Of a stretch of DNA of 64,000 nucleotides, positions 20,167 to 32,347 are shown piece by piece (position 1 is the stretch's first letter; each line of letters begins with the position of its first letter). The translations under genes and the position numbers were made by a program. The stretch comes from Pseudomonas mucidolens (lineage in GTDB: Bacteria > Pseudomonadota > Gammaproteobacteria > Pseudomonadales > Pseudomonadaceae). The notes below the pieces were generated by a model. That model was not told where the DNA came from and did no database searches. It worked only from the letters and a program-made list of their open reading frames with translations. The DNA lies in the NCBI RefSeq assembly GCF_900106045.1, contig NZ_LT629802.1, forward strand, positions 1 through 64,000, in the 5' to 3' direction.

Positions 20167-21135
20167 TCAGTGAGTACGTGCGACTGCAAACTCACTCAGC
20201 TCGACCAGCGCGTCGCGGTATTCGCTGGCTGGAAGGGCTTCCAGGCACTGGATTGCGCGCGCCACATAATCGCGGGCCAGTTGCGCGGTATAGTCGAGCG
20301 ACCCCGACGCCTCGACGGCGGCGCGGATGCTTTCCAGGTCTTCGATACCACCTTTCTGGATCGCCTTGCGCACCAGTGCCGCCTGTTCCGGCGTGCCTTC
20401 GCGCATGGTGTAGATCAACGGCAGCGTGGGTTTGCCCTCGGCCAGGTCGTCACCGACGTTCTTGCCCAGGGTTTCAGCGTCGCCGCGGTAGTCGAGCAGG
20501 TCGTCGACCAATTGGAAGGCCACGCCCAAGTGGTCACCAAAGGTGCGCAGGGCTTCGGCTTGCTCGGCGGTCGCACCGCACAGGGCGGCGGCGCTGTGGG
20601 TCGAGGCTTCGAAGAGCATTGCGGTCTTGCCGCGAATCACTTCCATGTAGGTTTCTTCCGTCGTGCTGGCGTCACGCACTTTGGACAGTTGCAAGACTTC
20701 GCCTTCGGCGATGATGCGCGTGGCCTGGGAAAGAATCTTCATCACCGGCATCGAGCCCAGTTCGACCATCATTTCGAACGAGCGCGAGTACAGGAAATCG
20801 CCCACCAGCACGCTGGGTGCGTTGCCCCACATGGCGTTGGCGGTCTCGCGGCCACGGCGCATGCCGGACATGTCGACCACGTCGTCATGCAAGAGAGTCG
20901 CGGTATGCAGGAACTCGATAGTGGCGGCCAGCAGGCGCAGGTCGTCGCCTTCGCGGCCCAGGGCCTTGCCGCACAACAACACTAATAAAGGACGCAGGCG
21001 TTTACCGCCAGCCGAGGTAATATAGTCGCCAATTTTGGAGACCAGCGGCACTTTAGAAGTCAGTTGCTTCTTGATGATGCCGTCGACGGCGCTAAAATCG
21101 TCCGCCACCGCGCGGTAGAAAGCTTGGGGTTGCAT
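20167..21135 (-). CDS. ispB: Octaprenyl (polyprenyl) diphosphate synthase
   Basis: 322 residues of the trans-isoprenyl diphosphate synthase fold. The first aspartate-rich motif is LLHDDVVDMSG and the second is LVDDLLDYRGD. GGKRLRPLLVLLCGKAL binds the substrate. It makes the side chain of ubiquinone. The gene is divergent from rplU, the usual gammaproteobacterial arrangement (ispB | rplU-rpmA-obgE). ATG start with a weak upstream site. The 239-nt gap to rplU carries the strong rplU promoter. Confidence 0.95.
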   Translation of the reverse strand: MQPQAFYRAVADDFSAVDGIIKKQLTSKVPLVSKIGDYITSAGGKRLRPLLVLLCGKALGREGDDLRLLAATIEFLHTATLLHDDVVDMSGMRRGRETANAMWGNAPSVLVGDFLYSRSFEMMVELGSMPVMKILSQATRIIAEGEVLQLSKVRDASTTEETYMEVIRGKTAMLFEASTHSAAALCGATAEQAEALRTFGDHLGVAFQLVDDLLDYRGDAETLGKNVGDDLAEGKPTLPLIYTMREGTPEQAALVRKAIQKGGIEDLESIRAAVEASGSLDYTAQLARDYVARAIQCLEALPASEYRDALVELSEFAVARTH

Positions 21136-21214
21136 CAGCGACAGTCGCTCCAGAAGGGTTGCGCGGCATGCTAGGACCCGCGCCCGCGAGTGTCAAGGCG
21201 CGATAGACGGCTAC

Positions 21215-21243
21215 TTGCAAGGCGTCGATTGCTTGCGTACAAT
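21215..21243 (+). promoter_or_regulatory. Sigma-70 promoter of rplU-rpmA
   Basis: TTGCAA, a 17-nt spacer and TACAAT, followed by a GC-rich discriminator (CGCGC) as in stringently controlled ribosomal promoters. It lies 131 nt before the rplU start. Confidence 0.75.
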
Positions 21244-21374
21244 CGCGCACCCTGAACTTCCTGGGCAGCACCTGCCTTACGCAATTGCATACGGGACGTC
21301 CATCCCATGCAGCCATGCCAGCCAATACCTCTTCTTATAAAGCGCTGGGTGAGCAGGATTATCGGAGAAATACC

Positions 21375-21689
21375 ATGTCGTACGCAGTAATCGTTACTGG
21401 TGGCAAGCAATACAAGGTCGCCCCAGGTGAATACCTGAAGATCGAAAAACTGGAAATCGCTACTGGCGAATCCGTTACTTTTGATCGCGTTCTGTTGGTC
21501 GCCAATGGCGATGACGTGAACATCGGCGCTCCAGTTGTTGCTGGCGCTACCGTTGTGGCTGAAGTGATCTCCCAAGGTCGTCACGATAAAGTCCGCATCA
21601 TCAAGTTCCGTCGTCGTAAGCACCACATGAAGCGTATGGGCCACCGCCAGTGGTACACCGAGATCAAAATCACCGGTATTCAGGCTTAA
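21375..21689 (+). CDS. rplU: 50S ribosomal protein L21
   Basis: 104 residues (E. coli L21 has 103). The sequence begins [20 protein letters not shown] and includes the conserved [24 protein letters not shown]-binding end. It binds 23S rRNA with L20 in the large subunit. The in-frame codons upstream are the 5' leader, not protein: GGAGAAATACC sits just before this ATG. First gene of the rplU-rpmA-obgE unit, 34 nt before rpmA. Confidence 0.98.
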   Translation: MSYAVIVTGGKQYKVAPGEYLKIEKLEIATGESVTFDRVLLVANGDDVNIGAPVVAGATVVAEVISQGRHDKVRIIKFRRRKHHMKRMGHRQWYTEIKITGIQA

Positions 21690-21723
21690 TTTCAGCCTAA
21701 TTCCTCACTAGGAGAATTGACTC

Positions 21724-21981
21724 ATGGCACACAAAAAAGCTGGTGGTAGTACCCGTAACGGTCGCGACTCAGAAGCCAAACGCCTTGGCGTGAAGATGTA
21801 TGGCGGCCAGAAAATCATTCCGGGCAACATCATCGTGCGTCAGCGCGGCACCCAATTCCACGCCGGTTACGGTGTTGGCATGGGTAAGGATCACACCCTC
21901 TTCGCGAAAATCGAAGGCGTGATCAAGTTTGAAGTAAAGGGCGCGTTCAACCGCCGTTACGTGAGCGTTGTCGCAGCTTAA
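21724..21981 (+). CDS. rpmA: 50S ribosomal protein L27
   Basis: 85 residues starting [20 protein letters not shown], the standard L27 N-terminus, which reaches the peptidyl-transferase centre. There is no Firmicutes-type N-terminal extension needing cleavage. AGGAGAATTGACTC precedes the ATG. A terminator follows 15 nt after the stop, so obgE expression depends on read-through or its own promoter. Confidence 0.98.
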   Translation: MAHKKAGGSTRNGRDSEAKRLGVKMYGGQKIIPGNIIVRQRGTQFHAGYGVGMGKDHTLFAKIEGVIKFEVKGAFNRRYVSVVAA

Positions 21982-21996
21982 TTGCGAGATCGCTGG

Positions 21997-22025
21997 AAAA
22001 GCCCTGTCTTGCGACGGGGCTTTTT
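21997..22025 (+). terminator. Terminator after rpmA
   Basis: AAAAGCCCTGTC-TTGC-GACGGGGCTTTTT stem-loop with T tract, between rpmA and obgE. Confidence 0.85.
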
Positions 22026-22145
22026 CGTTTGTGGGGTGAGTCTCTTGCAAAGCTGTTTGTGATGGGCGAAGGCAGCGGGATTTGCGGTCGTTGCTTGAGG
22101 TCGCTGCGCTCATTTTTGCAAGAGTCTTATGTCTTGGTTTTTTAA

Positions 22146-23399
<1,254 letters not shown>

Positions 23400-23419
23400 T
23401 TCGTTGCAGTAAACTTAAG

Positions 23420-23443
23420 CGCCGCTCAATCGAGCGGCGTTTT
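23420..23443 (+). terminator. Terminator after obgE
   Basis: CGCCGCTC-AATC-GAGCGGCG hairpin followed by TTTT, 21 nt after the obgE stop. Confidence 0.82.
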
Positions 23444-23522
23444 GGTATCTGGAAATCGGTAGTCACGAATAACGTTATGGACAGCGCTGGGTCGCGCTGG
23501 CCTCAATCTAAGGTTGAAGATG

Positions 23523-24641
23523 ATGCGGAGCAAGGTGACGGGTGCGCAACGCTGGGTCGTGAAGATCGGCAGTGCGCTGCTGACGGCGGATGGCAAGGGG
23601 CTGGATCGAGCGGCCATGAGCGTCTGGGTGGAGCAGATGGTGGCTTTGCATGAGGCGGGTGTCGAGCTGGTGCTGGTGTCGTCCGGGGCGGTTGCCGCCG
23701 GGATGAGCCGCCTCGGCTGGACCGCGCGACCCAGCGCGATGCACGAGCTGCAGGCGGCGGCTGCGATTGGCCAGATGGGCCTGGTACAGGCTTGGGAGTC
23801 CAGTTTTGCCGAACATGGTCGGCATACAGCGCAGATTCTGCTGACTCATGATGACCTGTCCGACCGCAAGCGCTATCTCAATGCCCGCAGCACCCTGCGC
23901 GCACTGGTCGACCTCAAGGTGATCCCGGTGATCAACGAGAACGACACGGTGGTGACCGACGAAATCCGTTTCGGCGATAACGACACCCTGGCGGCGCTGG
24001 TGGCCAACCTGGTGGAGGCCGATTTGCTGGTGATCCTTACGGATCGCGACGGCATGTTCGATGCCGATCCGCGCAATAACCCCGATGCCCAGTTGATTTA
24101 CGAAGCGCGCGCCGATGATCCGACGCTCGATGCGGTGGCGGGCAGTGTCGGTGGTGCCCTGGGGCGAGGAGGCATGCAGACCAAGCTGCGTGCGGCGCGC
24201 CTGGCTGCGCGTTCCGGTGCCCACACCATCATCGTCGGCGGGCGCCTGGAGCGTGTGCTGGATCGCCTCAAGGCGGGTGAGCGCATCGGCACGCTGCTGT
24301 CCCCGGAGCGCGGGATGCTGGCGGCGCGCAAGCAATGGCTGGCCGGGCATCTGCAAACCCGTGGCACCTTGGTGCTGGATGCGGGTGCTGTCGCGGCGCT
24401 GTCCCAGGGCAACAAAAGCCTGCTGCCGGTGGGTGTCAAATTGGTCCAGGGCAGTTTCCGGCGTGGTGAGATGGTGGTGTGCGTGGCGCCGGACGGTCGT
24501 GAGATCGCCCGTGGCCTGGCTAACTACAGTGCGCTTGAGGCGCAGAAAATCATTGGGCAGTCGTCTGAGTCGATTGTCGGTCTGTTGGGTTATATGGCGG
24601 AGCCGGAACTGGTTCATCGCGACAATCTGATTTTGGTGTAA
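23523..24641 (+). CDS. proB: Glutamate 5-kinase
   Basis: 372 residues. The N-terminal amino acid kinase domain ([51 protein letters not shown]) is followed by a C-terminal PUA domain (about 280-370). It carries out the first step of proline synthesis. Start choice: AAGG at 23510-23513 fits ATG 23520 or ATG 23523; the second ([11 protein letters not shown]) matches the usual Pseudomonas N-terminus. proA is not next to it, as in other pseudomonads. The creA-like gene follows after 16 nt, so the two are probably co-transcribed. Confidence 0.96.
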   Translation: MRSKVTGAQRWVVKIGSALLTADGKGLDRAAMSVWVEQMVALHEAGVELVLVSSGAVAAGMSRLGWTARPSAMHELQAAAAIGQMGLVQAWESSFAEHGRHTAQILLTHDDLSDRKRYLNARSTLRALVDLKVIPVINENDTVVTDEIRFGDNDTLAALVANLVEADLLVILTDRDGMFDADPRNNPDAQLIYEARADDPTLDAVAGSVGGALGRGGMQTKLRAARLAARSGAHTIIVGGRLERVLDRLKAGERIGTLLSPERGMLAARKQWLAGHLQTRGTLVLDAGAVAALSQGNKSLLPVGVKLVQGSFRRGEMVVCVAPDGREIARGLANYSALEAQKIIGQSSESIVGLLGYMAEPELVHRDNLILV

Positions 24642-24657
24642 GGGGAAGGACGACTTG

Positions 24658-25122
24658 ATGCGCGTAATGAAGGGATTGTTCGGGTTGCTGCTGGCAATGC
24701 CGTTGTTGGCCTCGGCCGAAGAGGTGGGTCAGGTGTCTACCGTGTTCAAGTTCGTCGGGCCGAATGACCGGATCGTAGTCGAGGCGTTTGATGATCCCAA
24801 GGTCGACGGCGTGACCTGCTATTTGTCGCGTGCCAAGACCGGCGGGGTGAAGGGCGGTCTGGGCTTGGCGGAGGATCGCGCCGAGGCGTCGATTGCCTGC
24901 CGTCAGGTGGGGCCGATTCGCTTCAAGGGTGAATTGAAGGATGGCGACGAGGTGTTCAAGGAGCGCACGTCGCTGGTGTTCAAGACCATGCAGGTGGTGC
25001 GTTTCCTTGATAAGAAGCGCAATACCCTGGTGTATCTGGTCTACAGCGATCGCCTGATCGAAGGCAGTCCGCAGAATGCGGTGACGGCAATCCCGATCCT
25101 GCCGTGGCCGACTGCGCAATAA
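24658..25122 (+). CDS. creA: CreA family exported protein
   Basis: 154 residues with a signal peptide ([21 protein letters not shown]). The mature part matches Cre[41 protein letters not shown] and RQVGPIRF, with two cysteines probably forming a disulfide. Family function is unknown; it is not a regulator despite its name. The start ATG is chosen over the TTG one codon earlier because AAGGGGAAGGA ends 7 nt before it. It follows proB by 16 nt. A REPIN begins 4 nt after the stop. Confidence 0.9.
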   Translation: MRVMKGLFGLLLAMPLLASAEEVGQVSTVFKFVGPNDRIVVEAFDDPKVDGVTCYLSRAKTGGVKGGLGLAEDRAEASIACRQVGPIRFKGELKDGDEVFKERTSLVFKTMQVVRFLDKKRNTLVYLVYSDRLIEGSPQNAVTAIPILPWPTAQ

Positions 25123-25125
25123 GTA

Positions 25126-25226
25126 CTGTAGGAGCGAGCTTGCTCGCGAAAAGCGTCAACGATAACGCGCGCATTTTGGTTAAGCGCGGCGCCCTTGAGT
25201 TTTTCGCGAGCAAGCTCGCTCCTACG
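25126..25226. repeat. REPIN copy 5
   Basis: Canonical arms; the spacer CGTCAACGATAACGCGCGCA is almost identical to copy 2, showing that arms and spacer were copied as one unit. It lies between convergent creA and rpsT. Confidence 0.95.
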
Positions 25227-25251
25227 ACGGGCTGGGCAAATCGCAGGCAAT

Positions 25252-25280
25252 AAAAAACCGACCCTGGGGTCGGTTTTTTA
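25252..25280. terminator. Bidirectional terminator between creA and rpsT
   Basis: AAAAAACCGACCC-TGG-GGTCGGTTTTTT: symmetrical stem with A tract on one side and T tract on the other; serves rpsT and probably proB-creA. Confidence 0.9.
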
Positions 25281-25293
25281 ACACGCTTATCGC

Positions 25294-25572
25294 TTAGGCT
25301 GCAGCAGCAAGGTTCAGAGCCTTGATGTGGCCATTCAGGCGACCTTTATGGCGAGCAGCCTTGTTCTTGTGGATGATGCCTTTATCGGCCATACGGTCGA
25401 TAACTGGCACGGCCAGAACGTAAGCAGCTTGAGCTTTTTCAGCGTCTTTTGCGTCAATGGCTTTAACTACATTCTTGATGTAGGTACGAACCATGGAACG
25501 CAGGCTGGCGTTGTGGCTGCGACGCTTCTCAGCCTGTTTTGCACGTTTTTTGGCGGAAGGTGTGTTGGCCAC
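25294..25572 (-). CDS. rpsT: 30S ribosomal protein S20
   Basis: 92 residues, lysine- and alanine-rich, [20 protein letters not shown] at the N-terminus, all helical. It binds 16S rRNA early in 30S assembly. Start: the codon read as Met is GTG (CAC on the + strand at 25570-25572) with GAGGAGCTCGACG upstream; an inefficient start codon is also typical of rpsT (UUG in E. coli), where S20 autoregulates translation. The promoter is at 25626-25654. Confidence 0.97.
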   Translation of the reverse strand: MANTPSAKKRAKQAEKRRSHNASLRSMVRTYIKNVVKAIDAKDAEKAQAAYVLAVPVIDRMADKGIIHKNKAARHKGRLNGHIKALNLAAAA

Positions 25573-25625
25573 CGTCGAGCTCCTCGAAAGACTTTTTAGG
25601 AAATAGCAAACAAAATAGGCCGCGA

Positions 25626-25654
25626 ATCATGCCGATGAGTTGAAGTCTTGTCAA
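25626..25654 (-). promoter_or_regulatory. Sigma-70 promoter of rpsT
   Basis: On the minus strand: TTGACA, 17-nt spacer, CATGAT, then TCGCGG. Good -35, fair -10, GC-rich discriminator. It lies 54 nt before the rpsT start. Confidence 0.7.
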
Positions 25655-25826
25655 GGGCGGCTGATGCGAACTGCTGAGTGGTCGATCTGAAGAGGCGGGT
25701 GATTTATTTCCGGCGCTTGACCTGTAAACTCGCGAGCTTTGGCTCTGTGCTGTTTTGCAGGCGCGTAGTATCGCATATGTAGGCGCTTTGTTCGCCTCTC
25801 TTTATCTATAGGCAAAAACTCTTTCA

Positions 25827-27365
25827 ATGAATCTGCTCAAGTCGTTGGCCGCCGTCAGCTCTATCACGATGATTTCCCGGGTTCTGGGGTTTGTGCGTGA
25901 CACCCTAATCGCGCGTATTTTTGGCGCGAGCATGGCCACGGATGCTTTCTTTATTGCCTTCAAGCTGCCCAATCTGCTGCGGCGGATCTTCGCCGAGGGC
26001 GCTTTTTCCCAAGCGTTCGTGCCGATCCTCGCGGAATACAAGACCCAGCAAGGCGAGGAGGCGACCCGCACCTTTATTGCCTATGTGTCGGGCCTGCTGA
26101 CCCTGGTGCTGATGCTGGTGACCATCGCCGGCATGCTTGCCGCGCCCTGGATCATCTGGGCCACGGCCCCAGGGTTTGCCAATACACCGGAAAAATTTGC
26201 CCTGACCACTGATCTGTTGCGGGTGACCTTTCCTTATATATTGCTGATTTCCCTGTCGTCGCTGGCGGGGGCGATCCTCAATACCTGGAATCGTTTCTCG
26301 GTGCCCGCGTTCGTGCCGACCTTGCTCAACGTCAGCATGATCATCTTTGCCTTGTTCCTGACGCCGTATTTCGATCCACCGGTCATGGCGTTGGGTTGGG
26401 CTGTTCTGGCGGGTGGCCTGGCGCAACTGCTGTACCAACTGCCGCACCTGAAGAAGATCGGCATGTTGGTGTTGCCGCGCCTGAACCTCAAGGACACCGG
26501 GGTCTGGCGCGTGATGAAAAATATGTTGCCGGCGATTCTCGGGGTTTCGGTCAGCCAGATCTCGTTGATCATCAACACAGCCTTTGCCTCATTGCTGGTT
26601 TCGGGCTCGGTGTCGTGGATGTATTACGCCGACCGCCTGATGGAGTTGCCATCCGGCGTGCTGGGTGTGGCTTTGGGCACTATCTTGCTGCCGACCTTGG
26701 CGCGGACTTACTCCAACAAGAACCGTCATGAATATTCGCGGATTCTCGACTGGGGCCTGCGCCTGTGCTTTGTGCTGGTGCTGCCGTGCTCCCTGGCCTT
26801 GGGGATTCTGGCCGAGCCGCTGACGGTATCCTTGTTCCAGTACGGTCAGTTCAGCGCGTTCGACGCCTCAATGACCCAGCGTGCGTTGATCGCCTATTCA
26901 GTGGGGCTGCTGGGGATTATCGTGATCAAGGTCCTGGCGCCGGGCTTCTACGCCCAGCAAAACATTCGGACTCCGGTAAAAATTGCGATCTTCACCCTGG
27001 TGGTCACGCAGGTGTTCAACCTGATCTTCATCGGGCCGCTGGCGCATGCCGGCCTGGCCCTGGCCATTAGTGTCGGCGCGTGTATCAACGCCGGCCTGCT
27101 GTTTTATCAGTTGCGCAAACAGCAAATGTTTCAGCCGCAGCCTGGATGGGGGATGTTTGCCCTTAAGTTGCTGGTGGCCGTGGCGGTGATGTCGGCGGTA
27201 TTGCTGGGGCTGATGCAACTGATGCCCGCCTGGGACCAAGGCCACATGCTGGAGCGTTTCTCGCGTTTGGGGCTGTTGGTGGTGGCGGGTGTCGTGGCGT
27301 ACTTTGGCATGCTGTTCTTGATGGGGTTCCGCCTGCGGGACTTCAATCGCAAGGCGCTGAATTGA
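25827..27365 (+). CDS. murJ: Lipid II flippase MurJ
   Basis: 512 residues with about 14 hydrophobic segments, the MurJ/MviN length. Conserved text includes [48 protein letters not shown] and FFSRGxxxTP-like [14 protein letters not shown]. It flips lipid II across the inner membrane for peptidoglycan assembly. The ATG has only a weak ribosome binding site (AGGC). It stands between divergent rpsT and the downstream ribF-ileS-lspA-fkpB unit, the common order murJ-ribF-ileS-lspA. Confidence 0.96.
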   Translation: MNLLKSLAAVSSITMISRVLGFVRDTLIARIFGASMATDAFFIAFKLPNLLRRIFAEGAFSQAFVPILAEYKTQQGEEATRTFIAYVSGLLTLVLMLVTIAGMLAAPWIIWATAPGFANTPEKFALTTDLLRVTFPYILLISLSSLAGAILNTWNRFSVPAFVPTLLNVSMIIFALFLTPYFDPPVMALGWAVLAGGLAQLLYQLPHLKKIGMLVLPRLNLKDTGVWRVMKNMLPAILGVSVSQISLIINTAFASLLVSGSVSWMYYADRLMELPSGVLGVALGTILLPTLARTYSNKNRHEYSRILDWGLRLCFVLVLPCSLALGILAEPLTVSLFQYGQFSAFDASMTQRALIAYSVGLLGIIVIKVLAPGFYAQQNIRTPVKIAIFTLVVTQVFNLIFIGPLAHAGLALAISVGACINAGLLFYQLRKQQMFQPQPGWGMFALKLLVAVAVMSAVLLGLMQLMPAWDQGHMLERFSRLGLLVVAGVVAYFGMLFLMGFRLRDFNRKALN

Positions 27366-27483
27366 TGATAGGCGGCAATTAGCCGTCTGTTTTCTCGATT
27401 CAACCCATTTGCCCTGCGCTGTTGCCTGTCGTCCGGAGCCGGGTGTGGTTATAATCGACCACTTTATGAGCAAGAAGCGCGTT

Positions 27484-28422
27484 ATGCAGCTGGTTCGAGG
27501 TCTTCACAACCTGCGCCCCGAGCATCGGGGCTGCGTCGCCACTATTGGCAACTTTGACGGTGTTCACCGTGGCCACCAGGCTATCCTGGCCCGGCTGCGC
27601 GAGCGCGCGGTCGAGTTGGGCGTGCCCAGCTGCGTGGTGATTTTTGAACCACAGCCCCGCGAATTTTTCACCCCCGAGACGGCGCCGGCGCGTTTGGCGC
27701 GCCTGCGGGACAAGTTGCAACTGCTGGCCGAGGAGGGCGTGGACCGCGTTCTGTGCCTGGCCTTCAACCAGCGTTTGCGCAGCCTCAGCGCCACCGAGTT
27801 CGTTGACCGTATCCTCGTTGATGGTTTGGGGGTGCAGCATCTGGAGGTCGGTGACGATTTCCGCTTTGGTTGCGACCGGGTCGGGGATTTCGATTTCCTG
27901 CAGCATGCCGGCATTGCCCAGGGTTTTACCGTCGAAGCCGCGCAAACCGTCGAACTGGACGGCCTGCGCGTGAGCAGTACCCAGGTGCGAAATGCCCTGG
28001 CTGCTGCCGACTTCGATTTGGCCGAGCGCTTGCTCGGTCGCCCGTTCCGGATTGCCGGACGGGTCTTGCACGGTCAGAAGCTGGCGCGCCAACTGGGCAC
28101 GCCAACCGCCAACGTGCAACTCAAGCGCCGTCGTGTGCCGCTGACCGGGGTGTATCTGGTGAGTGTCGACATCGACGGCCAATCGTGGCCGGGAGTCGCC
28201 AACATAGGCGTCAGGCCTACGGTTGCAGGTGATGGCAAGGCCCACCTGGAAGTTCACCTTTTGGATTTTGCCGGGGATTTGTATGACCGGCGCTTGACGG
28301 TGGTTTTCCACCAAAAGCTGCGTGAAGAGCAGCGTTTCGCCTCCCTGGAGGCGCTGAAAACGGCGATCAATGCGGATGTCGCCGCCGCCCGTGCACTAGC
28401 CGCACCTAGCGCCCATCGCTAA
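27484..28422 (+). CDS. ribF: Bifunctional riboflavin kinase / FAD synthetase
   Basis: 312 residues. The N-terminal nucleotidyltransferase domain has CVATIGNFDGVHRGHQAIL and the C-terminal flavokinase domain has LARQLGTPTANVQLKRRRVPLTGVY. It phosphorylates riboflavin to FMN, then adenylylates it to FAD. Start: MQLVRGLHNL, the usual Pseudomonas RibF start; another ATG six codons upstream (MSKKRV) cannot be excluded. It is 14 nt before ileS, so translation is probably linked. Confidence 0.96.
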   Translation: MQLVRGLHNLRPEHRGCVATIGNFDGVHRGHQAILARLRERAVELGVPSCVVIFEPQPREFFTPETAPARLARLRDKLQLLAEEGVDRVLCLAFNQRLRSLSATEFVDRILVDGLGVQHLEVGDDFRFGCDRVGDFDFLQHAGIAQGFTVEAAQTVELDGLRVSSTQVRNALAAADFDLAERLLGRPFRIAGRVLHGQKLARQLGTPTANVQLKRRRVPLTGVYLVSVDIDGQSWPGVANIGVRPTVAGDGKAHLEVHLLDFAGDLYDRRLTVVFHQKLREEQRFASLEALKTAINADVAAARALAAPSAHR

Positions 28423-28436
28423 CCGAAGAGCCTTAA

Positions 28437-31268
28437 ATGACCGACTATAAAGCCACGCTAAACCTTCCGGACACCGCCTTCCCAATGAAGGCCGGCCTGC
28501 CACAGCGCGAACCGCAGATCCTGCAGCGCTGGGACAGTATTGGCCTGTACGGAAAGTTGCGCGAAATTGGCAAGGATCGTCCGAAGTTCGTCCTGCACGA
28601 CGGCCCTCCTTATGCCAACGGCACGATTCACATCGGTCATGCGCTGAACAAGATTCTCAAGGACATGATCCTGCGCTCTAAGACCCTTGCGGGTTTCGAC
28701 GCGCCGTACGTCCCTGGTTGGGACTGTCACGGCCTGCCGATCGAACACAAGGTCGAAGTGACCCACGGCAAGAACCTGGGCGCGGATAAAACCCGCGAGC
28801 TGTGCCGTGCCTACGCCACCGAGCAGATCGAAGGGCAGAAGTCCGAATTCATCCGCCTGGGCGTGTTGGGCGAGTGGGACAACCCGTACAAGACCATGAG
28901 CTTCAAGAACGAGGCCGGTGAAATCCGCGCCTTGGCCGAAATCGTCAAGGGCGGTTTCGTGTTCAAGGGCCTCAAGCCCGTGAACTGGTGCTTTGACTGC
29001 GGTTCGGCGCTGGCTGAAGCGGAAGTCGAGTACGAAGACAAAAAGTCCTCGACCATCGATGTGGCGTTCCCGGTTGCCGACGACGCCAAGTTGGCCGAAG
29101 CCTTTGGCCTGGCGAGCCTGTCCAAGCCTGCCGCCATCGTGATCTGGACCACCACCCCGTGGACCATTCCCGCCAACCAGGCGTTGAACGTGCATCCCGA
29201 GTTCACCTACGCCCTGGTGGATGTCGGTGATCGCCTGCTGGTGCTGGCCGAAGAACTGGTCGAGGCCTGCCTGACCCGCTACAACCTGCAAGGTGCGGTG
29301 ATTGCCACGACCACGGGTGCGGCGCTGGAGCTGATCAATTTCCGTCACCCGTTCTATGACCGTCTGTCGCCGATCTACCTGGCTGACTACGTCGAACTGG
29401 GGGCCGGTACCGGCGTGGTTCACTGCTCGCCCGCGTATGGCGTGGACGACTTTGTGATCTGCAAGCAATACGGCCTGGTCAACGACGACATCATCAACCC
29501 CGTGCAAAGCAATGGCGTCTATTCGCCGTCGCTGGAGTTCTTCGGCGGCCAGTTCATCTTCAAGGCCAACCCGGCCATCGTTGAAAAACTGTCGGAAGTC
29601 GGTGCGCTGCTGCACACCGAAACCATCAGCCACAGCTACATGCATTGCTGGCGCCACAAGACCCCGCTGATCTACCGCGCGACGGCGCAGTGGTTCATCG
29701 GCATGGACAAGGAACCGGTCGCCGGCGAGACGTTGCGCAAGCGCGCGATCAAAGCCATCGAAGACACCCAGTTCGTCCCGGCCTGGGGCCAGGCACGCCT
29801 GCACTCGATGATCGCCAATCGTCCGGACTGGTGCATCTCCCGCCAGCGCAATTGGGGCGTGCCGATCCCGTTCTTCCTGAACAAGGAAAGCGGCGAGCTG
29901 CACCCACGTACCGTCGAACTGATGGAACTGGTGGCCCAACGCGTTGAACAGGAAGGCATCGAAGCCTGGTTCAAGCTGGACGCCGCCGAACTGCTGGGCG
30001 ATGAAGCACCGCAATACGACAAGATCAGCGACACCCTCGACGTCTGGTTCGACTCGGGCACCACGCACTGGCACGTCCTGCGCGGTTCGCACCCGATGGG
30101 CCACGAGAGCGGCCCGCGCGCCGACCTGTACCTGGAAGGCTCTGACCAGCACCGTGGCTGGTTCCATTCGTCCTTGCTGACCGGTTGCGCGATCGACGAT
30201 CACGCACCGTACCGCGAGCTGCTGACCCACGGTTTCACCGTCGACGAGAACGGTCGCAAGATGTCCAAGTCCCTGGGCAACGTGATCGCCCCGCAGAAGG
30301 TCAACGACACCCTGGGTGCCGATATTATGCGCCTGTGGGTGGCTTCCACCGACTACTCGGGTGAGATGGCAGTATCGGAGCAGATCCTGCAGCGTAGCGC
30401 CGATGCTTACCGGCGTATCCGCAATACCGCACGTTTCATGCTGTCGAACCTGACTGGCTTCAATCCGGCCACCGACCTCCTGCCGGCCGAGGACATGCTC
30501 GCCCTGGACCGTTGGGCCGTGGACCGTACCTTGTTGCTGCAACGCGAGTTGCAGGAGCATTACGGCGAATACCGCTTCTGGAACGTGTACTCGAAAATCC
30601 ACAATTTCTGCGTGCAGGAGTTGGGTGGTTTCTACCTCGACATCATCAAGGACCGCCAGTACACCACCGGTGCCAATAGCAAGGCTCGCCGTTCGGCGCA
30701 GACCGCGCTGTATCACATCTGCGAAGCGCTGGTGCGCTGGATCGCGCCGATCCTGGCGTTTACCGCCGATGAGCTGTGGGAGTACCTGCCGGGCGAACGC
30801 AACGAGTCCGTGATGCTCAACACCTGGTACGAAGACCTGAGCGAATTGCCGGCCGACTTCGAACTGGGCCGCGAGTATTGGCAAGGCGTGATGGCCGTCA
30901 AGGTCGCGGTGAACAAGGAACTGGAAGTCCAGCGTGCGGCCAAGGCCGTGGGCGGCAACCTGCAGGCCGAAGTCACGCTGTTCGCCGAGGACGGCCTGAC
31001 CGCTGACCTGGGCAAGCTGAGCAACGAACTGCGCTTCGTGCTGATCACCTCGACCGCCAGCCTGGCGCCATTCGCCCAGGCCCCGGCCGATGCGGTGGCG
31101 ACCGAGGTGCCTGGTCTCAAGCTCAAAGTGGTCAAGTCGGCCTTCGCCAAGTGCGCCCGTTGCTGGCACTGCCGTGAAGACGTCGGGGTGAACCCGGAGT
31201 ACCCGGAAATCTGCGGTCGTTGCGTCGACAACATCAGCGGCGTCGGCGAGGTCCGTCACTATGCCTAA
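28437..31268 (+). CDS. ileS: Isoleucyl-tRNA synthetase
   Basis: 943 residues, near the 938 of E. coli IleS. Class I motifs: HIGH at 65-68 ([14 protein letters not shown]) and KMSKS at 608-612 ([10 protein letters not shown]). The editing domain lies at about 200-400, and a C-terminal zinc finger has CARCWHC and CGRC. The bacterial-type sequence (not the mupirocin-resistant IleS2 type) is clear from the zinc-finger C-terminus. The last 8 nt overlap the start of lspA, supporting an ileS-lspA-fkpB operon. Confidence 0.98.
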   Translation: MTDYKATLNLPDTAFPMKAGLPQREPQILQRWDSIGLYGKLREIGKDRPKFVLHDGPPYANGTIHIGHALNKILKDMILRSKTLAGFDAPYVPGWDCHGLPIEHKVEVTHGKNLGADKTRELCRAYATEQIEGQKSEFIRLGVLGEWDNPYKTMSFKNEAGEIRALAEIVKGGFVFKGLKPVNWCFDCGSALAEAEVEYEDKKSSTIDVAFPVADDAKLAEAFGLASLSKPAAIVIWTTTPWTIPANQALNVHPEFTYALVDVGDRLLVLAEELVEACLTRYNLQGAVIATTTGAALELINFRHPFYDRLSPIYLADYVELGAGTGVVHCSPAYGVDDFVICKQYGLVNDDIINPVQSNGVYSPSLEFFGGQFIFKANPAIVEKLSEVGALLHTETISHSYMHCWRHKTPLIYRATAQWFIGMDKEPVAGETLRKRAIKAIEDTQFVPAWGQARLHSMIANRPDWCISRQRNWGVPIPFFLNKESGELHPRTVELMELVAQRVEQEGIEAWFKLDAAELLGDEAPQYDKISDTLDVWFDSGTTHWHVLRGSHPMGHESGPRADLYLEGSDQHRGWFHSSLLTGCAIDDHAPYRELLTHGFTVDENGRKMSKSLGNVIAPQKVNDTLGADIMRLWVASTDYSGEMAVSEQILQRSADAYRRIRNTARFMLSNLTGFNPATDLLPAEDMLALDRWAVDRTLLLQRELQEHYGEYRFWNVYSKIHNFCVQELGGFYLDIIKDRQYTTGANSKARRSAQTALYHICEALVRWIAPILAFTADELWEYLPGERNESVMLNTWYEDLSELPADFELGREYWQGVMAVKVAVNKELEVQRAAKAVGGNLQAEVTLFAEDGLTADLGKLSNELRFVLITSTASLAPFAQAPADAVATEVPGLKLKVVKSAFAKCARCWHCREDVGVNPEYPEICGRCVDNISGVGEVRHYA

Positions 31269-31788
31269 TCCATCCGGGACTGATTCAGCCGGTCGTTTCG
31301 GGCGTTTGGGCTGGCTCGTGCTGAGCCTGCTGGTGCTGGTCATCGACCAGGTCAGCAAGGTTCATTTCGAGGGCAGCCTGGAAATGTTCCAGCAGATCGT
31401 GGTCATTCCCGACTACTTCAGCTGGACCCTGGCCTATAACACTGGCGCCGCTTTCAGCTTCCTCGCTGATGGCGGTGGTTGGCAGCGTTGGCTGTTTGCC
31501 CTGATCGCCATTGTCGTCAGTGCGGTGCTGGTGGTGTGGCTCAAGCGCCTGGGGCGTGATGACACCTGGCTTGCGGTTGCGCTGGCGTTGGTGCTCGGCG
31601 GTGCGCTGGGTAACCTGTACGACCGCATTGCCCTGGGCCATGTGATCGACTTCATCCTGGTGCATTGGCAAAACCGTTGGTACTTCCCCGCGTTCAACTT
31701 TGCCGACAGTGCGATCACTGTCGGTGCGATTATGCTGGCGCTGGATATGTTCAAAAGCAAAAAAACCGGAGAGACCGTTCATGACTGA
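31261..31788 (+). CDS. lspA: Lipoprotein signal peptidase (signal peptidase II)
   Basis: 175 residues with four membrane segments. The two catalytic aspartates are in [14 protein letters not shown] and FNFADSAI. It cleaves signal peptides of diacylated prolipoproteins in the inner membrane. It overlaps ileS by 8 nt at the start and fkpB by 8 nt at the end. In this window its clearest substrate is BamD (lipobox MTAAC). Confidence 0.97.
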   Translation: MPNPSGTDSAGRFGRLGWLVLSLLVLVIDQVSKVHFEGSLEMFQQIVVIPDYFSWTLAYNTGAAFSFLADGGGWQRWLFALIAIVVSAVLVVWLKRLGRDDTWLAVALALVLGGALGNLYDRIALGHVIDFILVHWQNRWYFPAFNFADSAITVGAIMLALDMFKSKKTGETVHD

Positions 31789-32233
31789 ACAGGTATTGGC
31801 TGAGCAACGCATCGGTCAGAACACGGAAGTTACTTTGCATTTCGCATTGCGCCTGGAGAATGGCGACACGGTCGACAGCACGTTCGACAAGGCGCCGGCG
31901 ACCTTCAAGGTCGGCGACGGCAACCTGCTGCCGGGGTTTGAAGCAGCTTTGTTCGGCTTCAAGGCCGGCGACAAGCGCACCCTGCAGATCCTGCCCGAAA
32001 ACGCTTTTGGCCAGCCCAACCCGCAGAACGTACAAATTATCCCGCGCTCGCAGTTCCAGGACATGGACTTGTCGGAAGGCCTGCTGGTGATCTTCAATGA
32101 TGCGGCGAATACCGAGTTGCCGGGCGTGGTCAAAACGTTTGATGACGCTCAGGTGACCGTCGACTTCAATCATCCGTTGGCCGGTAAAACCTTGACCTTT
32201 GATGTTGAAATCATCGACGTTAAAGCAATCTGA
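31781..32233 (+). CDS. fkpB: FKBP-type peptidyl-prolyl isomerase FkpB (SlpA type)
   Basis: 150 residues, beginning [24 protein letters not shown] core with an inserted IF (SlyD-like) flap: LRLENGDTVDSTFDKAPATF and VGDGNLLPGFEAALFGFKAG. SlpA-type enzymes are ribosome-associated chaperones with modest isomerase activity. The ATG overlaps the lspA end by 8 nt. In many gammaproteobacteria ispH follows directly; here a REPIN lies between them, 160 nt in total. Confidence 0.94.
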   Translation: MTEQVLAEQRIGQNTEVTLHFALRLENGDTVDSTFDKAPATFKVGDGNLLPGFEAALFGFKAGDKRTLQILPENAFGQPNPQNVQIIPRSQFQDMDLSEGLLVIFNDAANTELPGVVKTFDDAQVTVDFNHPLAGKTLTFDVEIIDVKAI

Positions 32234-32245
32234 TTGACCTGCCCC

Positions 32246-32347
32246 CTGTAGGAGCGAGCTTGCTCGCGAAAAAACTGAGGACCCCGCGTTTAATCTGGAT
32301 AAACGCGTTATCGTTAACGTTTTTCGTGAGCAAGCTCGCTCCTACAG
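32246..32347. repeat. REPIN copy 6
   Basis: Canonical left arm; right arm TTCGTGAGCAAGCTCGCTCC with one change in the loop-side part. The spacer is the reverse complement of the copy 2 type (GCGTTATCGTTAACG), so its orientation is inverted. It lies between fkpB and ispH. Confidence 0.95.

Noticed and set aside
28458..31358. 966-codon open frame antisense to ileS
   Set aside because: It is a shadow of a highly biased real gene; translated text is His/Gln/Val-rich without motifs.
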